Below, piece by piece: positions 1 through 6,407 of a DNA stretch of 14,436 bases. A model generated the notes under the pieces. It saw only the letters and a program-made list of their open reading frames with translations, ran no database searches and was not told where the DNA came from. This stretch comes from WVWW01 sp041568335. Lineage in GTDB: Bacteria > Acidobacteriota > Polarisedimenticolia > Polarisedimenticolales > Polarisedimenticolaceae. Within the stretch, counting starts at the first letter, position 1, and each line of letters opens with the position of its first letter. The position numbers and the translations under genes were made by a program. Where the stretch lies: contig JBFFZZ010000051.1 in the NCBI GenBank assembly GCA_041568335.1, positions 1-14,436 on the forward strand. The letters run 5' to 3'.

Positions 1-2
1 TC

Positions 3-22
3 GGGCCCCATGGGGCCCTTTT
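3..22 (+). terminator. Candidate intrinsic terminator of an upstream gene
   Basis: A perfect 16-base palindrome (3-18) can fold into a GC-only stem of six pairs with a CATG loop and is followed directly by four T residues (19-22). This resembles a rho-independent terminator for a gene reading in from the left. The T tract is short and then turns to C, so termination could be weak. A perfect palindrome could also be a protein-binding site. Nothing of the upstream gene is visible. Confidence 0.4.
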
Positions 23-40
23 CCCCATGAATCGAACGGT

Positions 41-69
41 TTGACAGGCCCCGGGACCCTACCCACAAT
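41..69 (+). promoter_or_regulatory. Sigma-70 type promoter for the beta-barrel gene
   Basis: A perfect -35 hexamer TTGACA (41-46) is followed after 17 bases by CACAAT (64-69), which matches the TATAAT consensus at four of six positions. Transcription would start near 76 and give a leader of about 43 bases that carries the ribosome binding site at 106-110. The TTG of the -35 box is also the first codon of the longest open frame, so that longest version is almost certainly not the real gene start. Confidence 0.65.
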
Positions 70-105
70 GGTACCGCTTGGTTCCGACCGTCCACCATCC
101 TCGAT

Positions 106-110
106 GGAGA
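106..110 (+). promoter_or_regulatory. Ribosome binding site deciding the start at 119
   Basis: GGAGA lies eight bases before the ATG at 119. It favours that ATG over the in-frame ATG at 104, which overlaps this site, and over the TTG at 41, which lies in the promoter. The protein starting at 119 opens directly with a signal peptide. Confidence 0.6.
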
Positions 111-118
111 TCCCCCCG

Positions 119-931
119 ATGCGAAACGTCCGAATCTCGGTTTTCCGGATCCTGGTCTGTGCGCTCGCCTGCCTCCCGGCCGTGGCTCAAACGGACCGCT
201 CCGAACAAACGAACCCGACGACCCGAACGGTCGGTGCAACCGACCGATTGTTCCTCTCCTTCGCGGAGGAGGCCACGCTGGTCGACCGCCAGTGGTGGGA
301 AGGCCAGGCCGAGGTCCAGGACGGCAGCGGCTTCGACGCGCGGATCCTGCGCGCCGTCGCCGCATTCCAACCCTGGGCGCAGGTCGAGTTCGGTGGTCGC
401 GTCGGCTTCGGCGACACGTCGTTGCCGGGCACGCTACCGGACGGCTCCGGTGCGACGGATCTCGACCTGTGGGCCAAGTACCACTTCGGCTCCAACGGAA
501 GAACGGAGTTCGCGGGGGGCGGTCTCGTGACGATCCCGACCGGCGACGACACCGCCGGTTTGGGTTACGACTCGTTTGCCTTCGGTGTCTTCGGCTCGAT
601 GCGCCACCACGGCGAGCGGTTGGTGTTCTCCGGCAACATCGGAGTCAACCGCGACGGCGACGGACAGCTGTTCGGGGTGAGCCTGAACGGCGAGACATCG
701 TTCACCGCCGCGGCGGGGGTCCTGGTCCCGAGCAACGACCGCGTCACGTTCGTCGGCGAGGCACGGTTTCAATCGGAGCGTTTCGACGGCTTCGACTCGG
801 ACACGCGGCTGCTCGGCGGCATCAACCTCGGCGTGGGCAAGAGCGGGGTCTTCCGCGCGGCGCTGGCGCTCGGCCTGACGGACGGTGCACCGGACGGGCA
901 GCTCATCGCCGGTTACGCGGCGATGTTCTAG
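119..931 (+). CDS. Secreted outer-membrane beta-barrel protein
   Basis: This 270-residue protein begins with a signal peptide: basic residues near the N-terminus, a hydrophobic core at about 6-20 and a cleavage site after AVA (21-23) before Gln24. The mature part alternates polar and hydrophobic residues in short strands separated by Gly/Asp-rich turns and has no hydrophobic helix. It ends in Gly-Tyr-Ala-Ala-Met-Phe; a terminal Phe is the known signal for insertion by the BAM machinery. It therefore probably forms a small beta barrel of roughly 10-12 strands, loosely like the MetA/phenol-degradation-type outer membrane proteins. Substrate or role cannot be read from the sequence. The start at 119 is chosen because of the ribosome binding site at 106-110 and the promoter at 41-69. 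The gene ends one base before the stop of the convergent HAD gene, leaving no room for a separate terminator. Confidence 0.75.
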   Translation: MRNVRISVFRILVCALACLPAVAQTDRSEQTNPTTRTVGATDRLFLSFAEEATLVDRQWWEGQAEVQDGSGFDARILRAVAAFQPWAQVEFGGRVGFGDTSLPGTLPDGSGATDLDLWAKYHFGSNGRTEFAGGGLVTIPTGDDTAGLGYDSFAFGVFGSMRHHGERLVFSGNIGVNRDGDGQLFGVSLNGETSFTAAAGVLVPSNDRVTFVGEARFQSERFDGFDSDTRLLGGINLGVGKSGVFRAALALGLTDGAPDGQLIAGYAAMF

Positions 932-932
932 G

Positions 933-1637
933 TTAGCTCCGACCCGCGTTGGACGACAGCCGACCCGGCAGATCTCGGATGGCGCCCAGCCGCTCCACGT
1001 CGTGGTCCGCGTAGAGTCCGTGGCGGTCGAGCAGGATCGGGGTCAGCGCTGCGGCGCGGGCACCCGCGACGTCGACGGCGGGGACATCCCCGACATAGAT
1101 CGCCTTTTCCGGTCCGACCCCCATGCGCTCGAGTGCGATGGCGAAGATCTTCGGGTCCGGTTTCTCGACACCCACGTGGTGGGAATCCACGACGGTCTCG
1201 AACAGCCCGCGAAACCCGGCGCCTACCAGGTCCTGCTCGACGCGACCCTCGGCGTTGCTGACGACCCCGATGCGATAGCCCGCCTCTTTCAGCTCGCGCA
1301 CCGTCTCGACGGCGTCGGGGATGGCCACGGTCCAGAGCCCGAACTTCTGATGCGCTTCCCACAGCGAGTCGATGACCTCGGACTGATCATCGGCGGCGAC
1401 CCCGGCGTTTCCGAGGATGAAGTGGAAGTAATCCCGCCACATGTCGCTCACGCGGCCGCCATCGGTCACCGCCTTGTGCACGTCCACGCGCGCCATCGCC
1501 TCGTAGCGTGAGAGGGTTTCCTCGGTCGTCCGGACACCGCGGGCGCGGCAGAGACGCTCCAGGTAGCGATAGTCGAGGTCGAGCAGCACGCCGCCGGCAT
1601 CGAGCAGGACGGTCTCGATCTTCTGAGGCAAGGACAC
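933..1637 (-). CDS. HAD-family hydrolase, probable phosphatase
   Basis: This 234-residue protein is the usual length for a subfamily I haloacid dehalogenase-like phosphatase with a helical cap after the first motif (about 22-100). The motifs are all present: motif I DAGGVLLD with nucleophile Asp13, motif II VVSNAE with Ser127, motif III Lys159 in EKPDP, and motif IV VGDVPAVD with Asp184 and Asp189 for magnesium. The residue two after the nucleophile is Gly15 rather than the common acid/base Asp, as also found in the YihX-like DxGN/DxGG group. Small phosphorylated metabolites are the likely substrates, but the exact one is unknown. It starts one base after the stop of the zinc-ribbon gene and is the last gene of a minus-strand unit that begins at 2978, so translational coupling is likely. 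Confidence 0.85.
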   Translation of the reverse strand: MSLPQKIETVLLDAGGVLLDLDYRYLERLCRARGVRTTEETLSRYEAMARVDVHKAVTDGGRVSDMWRDYFHFILGNAGVAADDQSEVIDSLWEAHQKFGLWTVAIPDAVETVRELKEAGYRIGVVSNAEGRVEQDLVGAGFRGLFETVVDSHHVGVEKPDPKIFAIALERMGVGPEKAIYVGDVPAVDVAGARAAALTPILLDRHGLYADHDVERLGAIRDLPGRLSSNAGRS

Positions 1638-1638
1638 G

Positions 1639-2097
1639 CTAGGACTCCGAGAAACGCAACCCGCAGTTCGCGCAGAAGGACTCCTCCTCGCGCACCGGCC
1701 GTCCGCAGTTGCTGCATTTGAAGCTCCCAGCGGACTCGTGCTCCGCCGGCGCCGTGCCGGAACCCTCGAGCAGCGCCTGGACCCGCTTGATCTGTCGCGC
1801 GTCGGCCCGTAGCCAGTACTCCTCGACGACGGGGCCGCCGGCCGGTGTTTCGGGCGAGGTGCGAATCACGAGCTCGGATACGATGCGGGAGTCGTGGAGC
1901 CGGTCGCGCGCGTGACGCGCCTCGTCAAGATCGAGGTAGCCGCAAACCTCGGCGAACCGGATCAGAACCGGCTCCGGTTCGGGGGCGTCGACCTCTTCCG
2001 GTTTGACGGTCGACAGATCGTCGACCAAGTCGACGTCGCAGGAGACGCAACGCGTGAACCCCGGTCGAAACTCGCACCGGCACTTGGGGCAAAACAT
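1639..2097 (-). CDS. Double zinc-ribbon protein with a DUF2007-like core
   Basis: This 152-residue protein carries two four-cysteine zinc ribbons, one at each end: Cys3, Cys6, Cys17, Cys20 and Cys128, Cys131, Cys142, Cys145. Between them, about 43-112, lies a domain with the pattern of the DUF2007/putative signal-transducing family: a short strand, a helix rich in Asp/Glu/Arg (DLDEARHARDRL), strands with a VEEYWL core and a final helix ending in ALLEG. Molecular function is not known; zinc ribbons commonly bind nucleic acid or protein. The start at 2097 is chosen because the first ribbon begins immediately after the Met; a longer reading adds 90 residues of Arg/Pro-rich sequence that overlaps the amidase gene and looks like a shadow. 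It lies between the amidase and HAD genes on the same strand. Confidence 0.75.
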   Translation of the reverse strand: MFCPKCRCEFRPGFTRCVSCDVDLVDDLSTVKPEEVDAPEPEPVLIRFAEVCGYLDLDEARHARDRLHDSRIVSELVIRTSPETPAGGPVVEEYWLRADARQIKRVQALLEGSGTAPAEHESAGSFKCSNCGRPVREEESFCANCGLRFSES

Positions 2098-2129
2098 GTG
2101 CGGCAGGCTAGCCGAATTGAGAGCGATGG

Positions 2130-2146
2130 TCCACCGTCCCGGTGGA
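2130..2146 (-). other. Hairpin between amidase and zinc-ribbon genes
   Basis: A seven-base-pair inverted repeat (2130-2136 with 2140-2146) encloses a three-base loop in the 59-base gap between the two minus-strand genes. No T run follows on the minus strand, so it does not look like a terminator. It could stabilise or process the polycistronic RNA, or be chance in GC-rich DNA. Confidence 0.3.
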
Positions 2147-2156
2147 ATCAAGCCCC

Positions 2157-2978
2157 TCAGAGCAGGGAGCGGCGGGTGTGCTTCAGGCAGGGAAGCCCAC
2201 GGCGAACGCGCTCGACCTGGGCCAGATCGATCTCCGCTTGGACGAGACCCTGTCCGCGGGGCTTGCGGGCGACGACGTCGCCCCAGGGGTCGATGATCGC
2301 GGTTTCCCCGTGGGACTCCCGGGTCGCACTGTGGCGGCCGACCTGCGCGGGAGCGACGACCCAGCATTGGTTCTCGATCGCACGCGCGCGCAACAGAGGC
2401 AACCAGTGATGGGGTCCCGTGTAGGCCGTGAACGCGGCCGGAACGAGGAACACCTGGGCGCCGCGCCGGACGAGACGGCGATAGAGTTCGGGGAACCGGA
2501 GGTCGTAGCAGATCGAAAACCCGAACGTACCGAGCGACGTGCGCGACACGACGGGTCGGTCCCCGCGCTTGACCGTTTTCGACTCGGCCAGCGTGACGCC
2601 TCCTTTGATGTGGATGTCGAACAGGTGCATCTTGCGATACACCGCGAGGCGCTTGCCGTCCGGCCCGAGCAGGACCGCCGTGTTGTGGATCCGAGAGCTG
2701 CGCGGGATCCGTTCGGGGATCGACCCGAGCAAGAGGTGGATCTTCGCCGTGCGTGCTTCGTCCGCCATCCGTGCGACCAGCTCGCCCCGGAGATCGGTGC
2801 GGAAATCGATCCGGTCGCCCTCCCGGCGCAGGCAGGCGAAATTCTCCGGCAACGCGACCAGCCGCGCCCCCTCGGCGGCGGCGCGGCGCACCCAGCGCGT
2901 CGCCAGCGACAGGTTGGCCTCGACATCGTCGGTCGAGGTCATCTGAACGGCGGCGACCGGATAGCGCGTGCGGGGCAT
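2157..2978 (-). CDS. Nitrilase-superfamily amidase, Nit1-like
   Basis: This 273-residue protein is a carbon-nitrogen hydrolase of full family length. The Glu-Lys-Cys catalytic triad is visible: Glu45 in ALPENF, Lys116 in YRKMHLFD and Cys157 in ICYDLRFPELY. The following segment (about 183-234: TGPHHW, LLRARAIENQ, VVAPAQVGRH, IDPWGDVVA) is typical of the Nit1/NitFhit branch. Known members of that branch hydrolyse deaminated glutathione, a side product of transaminases, so a cytoplasmic metabolite-repair role is likely. Assignment to that exact substrate is by family resemblance only. It is the first gene of a minus-strand unit with the zinc-ribbon and HAD genes. The ribosome binding site before the ATG at 2978 is weak, but the protein begins correctly for the family (VAAVQMTS near residue 8). 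Confidence 0.88.
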   Translation of the reverse strand: MPRTRYPVAAVQMTSTDDVEANLSLATRWVRRAAAEGARLVALPENFACLRREGDRIDFRTDLRGELVARMADEARTAKIHLLLGSIPERIPRSSRIHNTAVLLGPDGKRLAVYRKMHLFDIHIKGGVTLAESKTVKRGDRPVVSRTSLGTFGFSICYDLRFPELYRRLVRRGAQVFLVPAAFTAYTGPHHWLPLLRARAIENQCWVVAPAQVGRHSATRESHGETAIIDPWGDVVARKPRGQGLVQAEIDLAQVERVRRGLPCLKHTRRSLL

Positions 2979-3097
2979 GAAAGGATCATCTCATGCACCG
3001 TGACAACGGCCTGAAATCCCCGTTTTTAATTCGTTTCCGGCCTCTACGGCATAATCCGCCCGAGGGGCGTTAATCAAATTGCGGGGAGCACGTCTAT
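2979..3097. other. Divergent intergenic region between amidase and sigma genes
   Basis: This 119-base region must hold promoters for both the minus-strand amidase unit and the plus-strand sigma operon. It contains the most AT-rich stretch nearby (3022-3032) and a plus-strand CATAAT (3050-3055) that could be a -10 box, but no good -35 stands 16-18 bases before it. I could not find a clear ECF-type pair (GGAAC/TGAAAC with CGTA/CGTC at 16-17 bases) before the sigma gene. A ribosome binding site GGGGAG (3083-3088) lies nine bases before the sigma ATG. Confidence 0.3.
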
Positions 3098-3694
3098 ATG
3101 GATGACCCAAGCGGAAAGGAGAAGCCCGTGCAACTGGCGATGCAAGGGACACCGGCGACGACCTCGGACCTCGAGAACGTGTTCCGCGAGCACCGGCAAC
3201 GCGTGCTGCACGCCGCGTTCCGCGTCACCGGGAGCGCCGAGGATGCGCAGGACGTGCTCCAGACCGTGTTCCTGCGGCTCGTCCGGCGCGATGGGGGCGC
3301 GGGGTTGTCCGCCAACCCCGGCAACTACCTGCACCGCGCCGCGATCAACGCGGCGCTCGACATCGTGCGCTCGCGGCAAGCCGCCAGGGCCACCCCGCTG
3401 GAGCCGCTCGAGCCCGTGTTGGCCGGCGCTCCCGAGGAATCTCCCGACCGGGTCCAGGGCTCGGGGGAGATCCGCCGCGTCATCCGCGAGGCGCTCGGCA
3501 AGATGAGCCCGCGCGCCGCCGAGGTCTTCGCCCTGCGTTACTTCGAAGGCTACGGTAACAACGAGATCGCCAAGCTGCTGGGCACCTCCCGTAGCACGAT
3601 CAACGTGATCCTCCACCGCACCCGCAACAAGCTACGTGACGAAATCGCCCCCTACGCTGAATCGAGCACCACTCGTTTTGGAGACGAATCATGA
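3098..3694 (+). CDS. ECF RNA polymerase sigma factor
   Basis: This 198-residue protein has the two-domain layout of an extracytoplasmic-function sigma factor: region 2 at about 25-93 (LENVFREHRQRVLHAAF, then SAEDAQDVLQTVFLRL for the -10/core binding helices) and region 4 at about 125-181, with the helix-turn-helix NNEIAKLLGTSRSTINVIL that reads the -35 element. There is no extra C-terminal domain. It directs RNA polymerase to a dedicated set of promoters. The stop overlaps the start of the next gene (ATGA at 3691-3694), and that gene encodes a protein with an anti-sigma zinc motif, the classic sigma/anti-sigma arrangement. A GGGGAG site nine bases upstream supports the ATG at 3098; Met15 is a less supported alternative. 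Confidence 0.93.
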   Translation: MDDPSGKEKPVQLAMQGTPATTSDLENVFREHRQRVLHAAFRVTGSAEDAQDVLQTVFLRLVRRDGGAGLSANPGNYLHRAAINAALDIVRSRQAARATPLEPLEPVLAGAPEESPDRVQGSGEIRRVIREALGKMSPRAAEVFALRYFEGYGNNEIAKLLGTSRSTINVILHRTRNKLRDEIAPYAESSTTRFGDES

Positions 3695-6348
3695 GCGAGA
3701 AGAACCTCGACCGCATCCTCGACCAGGCGATCGACGAGATCGCACGGGATCGGATGGACCCCGCCGCCGAACAATCGGCCACGGAGCAAGTCTGGGCCCG
3801 GTTGTCCCAGGAGGTAGCGGACGAACCGGTCGACCCGAAGATCCTCGGTCATGCGGACTTCCAGGCGCTGATCCCCGCCTTCATCAAAGGCGAGCTGTCC
3901 GGCGCCAAGTCGATGCTGCTCCAGGATCACGTCGGCGAGTGCGTCCCCTGCCGGCGAGCCCTCAAGGAAGTCCGGCTCGGCGAGCGACGTCGTCCCGCCG
4001 CGACGACCCGTGCACCGCGCAGTGCCGCAGCCGTTTGGGGTTGGCGCGTCGCGGCGGCGGCGATCGTCGTCGTCGCGCTGATCGGTCTCGATATCCAGAC
4101 CGACATCTTCTCGATCCAGGCCGAAGGGCTGATCCAGATCGAGCGGGTTCGCGGCAAGGTCTTCCGGGTCACGGACCAAGGTACCGAACCGGTCAACGAA
4201 GGCGATCAGCTCTCCTTCGACCAGGTCAAGGCGCTGCGAACCGGCAAGGACTCCAACCTGATGTTCCGTATGTCGGACGATTCGGTCGTCGAGGTGGACG
4301 AGCGCGCGGAGCTCGCGGTGTACAACAAGAAGAAATTCTGGCAGCGCGGCCGCGGTAACGGGCTGATCGAGCTCGATCGCGGCAGCATCATCGTCGAAGC
4401 CTCGCCGCGGGGCGCGGGCAACCTGTTCGTCGAGACCGGGGACGCCGAGGTCGCCGTCACGGGCACCGTCTTCGCCGTCAACTCCGGCGTCAAGGGCTCG
4501 CGTGTCTCGGTGATCGAAGGTTCGGTCGAGGTGGAGCACCGCAGGAACCGCGACTCGCTGCGACCCGGCCAGCAGGTCACGACCGGTACGCTGCTCGGCC
4601 GCACGACGATCGAGGACGAGATCTCCTGGAGCCAGAACAAACTGCGCCACCTCTCGTTGCTTGCCGAAGCGACGCGTGCCGCGCGTGAGATCGAGCTGGC
4701 CCTCGACTGGCCGGGGCTGCGTTATGACACGACGCTGCTCGACCTGGCTCCCGCCGACACCGTGGTCTACATCGCGATCCCCAACATCGCCGAGCAGATC
4801 GGGCAAGGCTACGACATGCTGCAGACTAAGATCTCCGAGAACGAGCTGCTTTCGGACTGGTGGAATGACGAGATGTCCGGCACCGAGGCCGAAACCTCGA
4901 TCGCCAACGTGATCGAGGAGATGCGCGCCTACGGCGCAGCACTCGGCGACGAGGTCGTGCTCGCCCTGCCGCAGCGCAACGGTGAGGTCTCCGAACCGGT
5001 GATCATGGCCGAGCTACGTGATTCTCAGGGCTTCAACGCCATGGTCCGGGCCGACATCGAGGAGCACGGCTCCAGCAAGGTCACCTTGATCGAGGAGCTG
5101 CCCCAGGCCGCCCTGACGACGCACGTAAGCGGCGCGGATCACATGGTGCTGTGGAATCGCGGGGACATCCTCATCGCGGCGCCCGGCATGCAGCGGCTGA
5201 CCGAAGTCGCCGCGGGACTCGACGCGGGACGCAGCGCGTTCCACGGGTCGGACTTCCACAACAAGCTGAGCCAGCTTTACAGCGATGGCGCCGACTGGAT
5301 CATCGCGGTCGATCTTTCCACCTTGATCCCGCAGAACCAGCAGGAGCTCGAGACGCTCGGGCTCGCCGATCTGCAGCACATCATCGGTGAGCGCAAGGTC
5401 AAGGGCGACGTGACGGAAAACCGCCTGGTCGTGACGTTCGACCAACCGCGCCAGGGACTCGCCTCGTGGCTGGCCGAACCGGCGCCGATGGGATCGCTGG
5501 ACTTCGTCAGCGGCAACGCATCGTTCGCCGCGGCCTTTCTGATGCGCGATCCCTCGCTGGTCGTCGAAGAGCTGTTCGCGATGGCCGGGGCGACGTCGGG
5601 TTCGTTCGACAACGGCCTGGCGGAGTTCGAAGCCGAGACGGGGATCAACCTGCAGGACGATTTCCTGGCCGCGCTGGGCGGCGAGTTCGCGGTCGCTTTC
5701 GACGGCCCGATCGTCCCGATCCCCTCGTGGAAGATGGTCCTCGAGGTTTACGATGCGGGTCGCCTGCAGGCCACGCTCAACCGCATGGTCGAGCTGATCA
5801 ACGAACAGGCCGCACAGGCCGGGATCGGCATCAAGGGCCTCGAGATGCGTGAGCATGGCGGCGGCGCGAACACGTTCTACGAAATCGCGTCGCTCGACGT
5901 CGGGCTGTCGGTGCACTACACCTACGTCGACGGCTACCTGGTTGCCGGGTCGTCGCGGGGGCTGATCAACCGCGCGCTGGCCAACCGACGCAACGGGATC
6001 ACCTTGATCAACTCCGGCCGCTTCCGGAACGCGTTGCCGGCCGACGCCCAGGTCCACTTCTCGGCCGTCGTCTACCAAGACCTGGGCTCGGTGCTCGGGC
6101 CGCTGGCGCGGACGCTGGGCGCGATGACCCAGAACTTCTCCCAGGACCAGCAGGCGATCCTCGGTCAGTTCGCGGAAGAGGTCGAACCTTCGGTGACACT
6201 GGCCTACGGGGAGTTGGACCGCATCGTCTTCGTCAACACTCAGCAGGGCGGCATTCTTTCGTCGACCCTTGGATCCTTTCTACGGTTCAATTCGTTAGTG
6301 GGTATGCAAGAATTGCTGTCCCACGCGGCCAACGAACTCGGGGGGTAA
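3691..6348 (+). CDS. Anti-sigma/FecR fusion with large duplicated C-terminal region
   Basis: This 885-residue protein combines modules normally found apart. Residues 50-95 form a zinc anti-sigma module with His80-x3-Cys84-x2-Cys87, after the usual LIPAFIKGELS stretch. Residues 116-134 are a single membrane helix. Residues 147-300 are a FecR domain (core about 243-281: LFVETGDAEVAVTGTVFAV, VSVIEGSVEV). Residues 350-885 are a long soluble region resembling the poorly known DUF3352 group (PADTVVYIAI near 354) and made of two similar halves, about 354-575 and 601-815. Topology would put the zinc module in the cytoplasm and everything after residue 134 outside the inner membrane. The likely role is to hold the overlapping ECF sigma factor and release it on an envelope signal; the outer part may sense or bind the signal. 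The domain calls for zinc module, helix and FecR are secure; the DUF3352 link is resemblance only. Confidence 0.85.
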   Translation: MSEKNLDRILDQAIDEIARDRMDPAAEQSATEQVWARLSQEVADEPVDPKILGHADFQALIPAFIKGELSGAKSMLLQDHVGECVPCRRALKEVRLGERRRPAATTRAPRSAAAVWGWRVAAAAIVVVALIGLDIQTDIFSIQAEGLIQIERVRGKVFRVTDQGTEPVNEGDQLSFDQVKALRTGKDSNLMFRMSDDSVVEVDERAELAVYNKKKFWQRGRGNGLIELDRGSIIVEASPRGAGNLFVETGDAEVAVTGTVFAVNSGVKGSRVSVIEGSVEVEHRRNRDSLRPGQQVTTGTLLGRTTIEDEISWSQNKLRHLSLLAEATRAAREIELALDWPGLRYDTTLLDLAPADTVVYIAIPNIAEQIGQGYDMLQTKISENELLSDWWNDEMSGTEAETSIANVIEEMRAYGAALGDEVVLALPQRNGEVSEPVIMAELRDSQGFNAMVRADIEEHGSSKVTLIEELPQAALTTHVSGADHMVLWNRGDILIAAPGMQRLTEVAAGLDAGRSAFHGSDFHNKLSQLYSDGADWIIAVDLSTLIPQNQQELETLGLADLQHIIGERKVKGDVTENRLVVTFDQPRQGLASWLAEPAPMGSLDFVSGNASFAAAFLMRDPSLVVEELFAMAGATSGSFDNGLAEFEAETGINLQDDFLAALGGEFAVAFDGPIVPIPSWKMVLEVYDAGRLQATLNRMVELINEQAAQAGIGIKGLEMREHGGGANTFYEIASLDVGLSVHYTYVDGYLVAGSSRGLINRALANRRNGITLINSGRFRNALPADAQVHFSAVVYQDLGSVLGPLARTLGAMTQNFSQDQQAILGQFAEEVEPSVTLAYGELDRIVFVNTQQGGILSSTLGSFLRFNSLVGMQELLSHAANELGG

Positions 6349-6360
6349 TCCAACCCATCG

Positions 6361-6392
6361 GTTCGGCGGCCCGAACGGATCCGAAACGGATC
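6361..6392 (+). other. Two tandem hairpins between anti-sigma and ABC genes
   Basis: The 59-base gap holds two adjacent inverted repeats. The first pairs 6361-6366 with 6371-6376 around a four-base loop; the second pairs 6378-6383 with 6387-6392 around AAA. No T run follows, so full termination is not expected. This is the only real gap in an otherwise overlapping operon and is a plausible point for RNA processing or for setting the sigma/anti-sigma level apart from the transporter level. Confidence 0.4.
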
Positions 6393-6402
6393 GGATGCTG
6401 CT

Positions 6403-6407
6403 GAGGA
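6403..6407 (+). promoter_or_regulatory. Unusually close ribosome binding site
   Basis: GAGGA directly abuts the ATG at 6408, closer than the usual five to nine bases. An in-frame stop (6402-6404) excludes any upstream start, and the protein begins correctly for an ABC ATPase at 6408, so the start is firm and the initiation signal is odd. Confidence 0.4.

Noticed and set aside
2098..2367. Ninety-residue N-terminal extension of the zinc-ribbon protein
   Set aside because: It overlaps the amidase gene and is Arg/Pro/Gly-rich, as expected for a shadow frame of a GC-rich gene.
3012..3034. TGAAAT and CGTT as an ECF promoter before the sigma gene
   Set aside because: The spacing is 14 bases rather than 16-17 and both halves are imperfect.
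5014..6078. Long minus-strand open frame of about 354 residues
   Set aside because: It lies opposite the anti-sigma/FecR gene and has composition typical of antisense shadows in GC-rich coding DNA (Asp/Arg/Val-rich, no motif).
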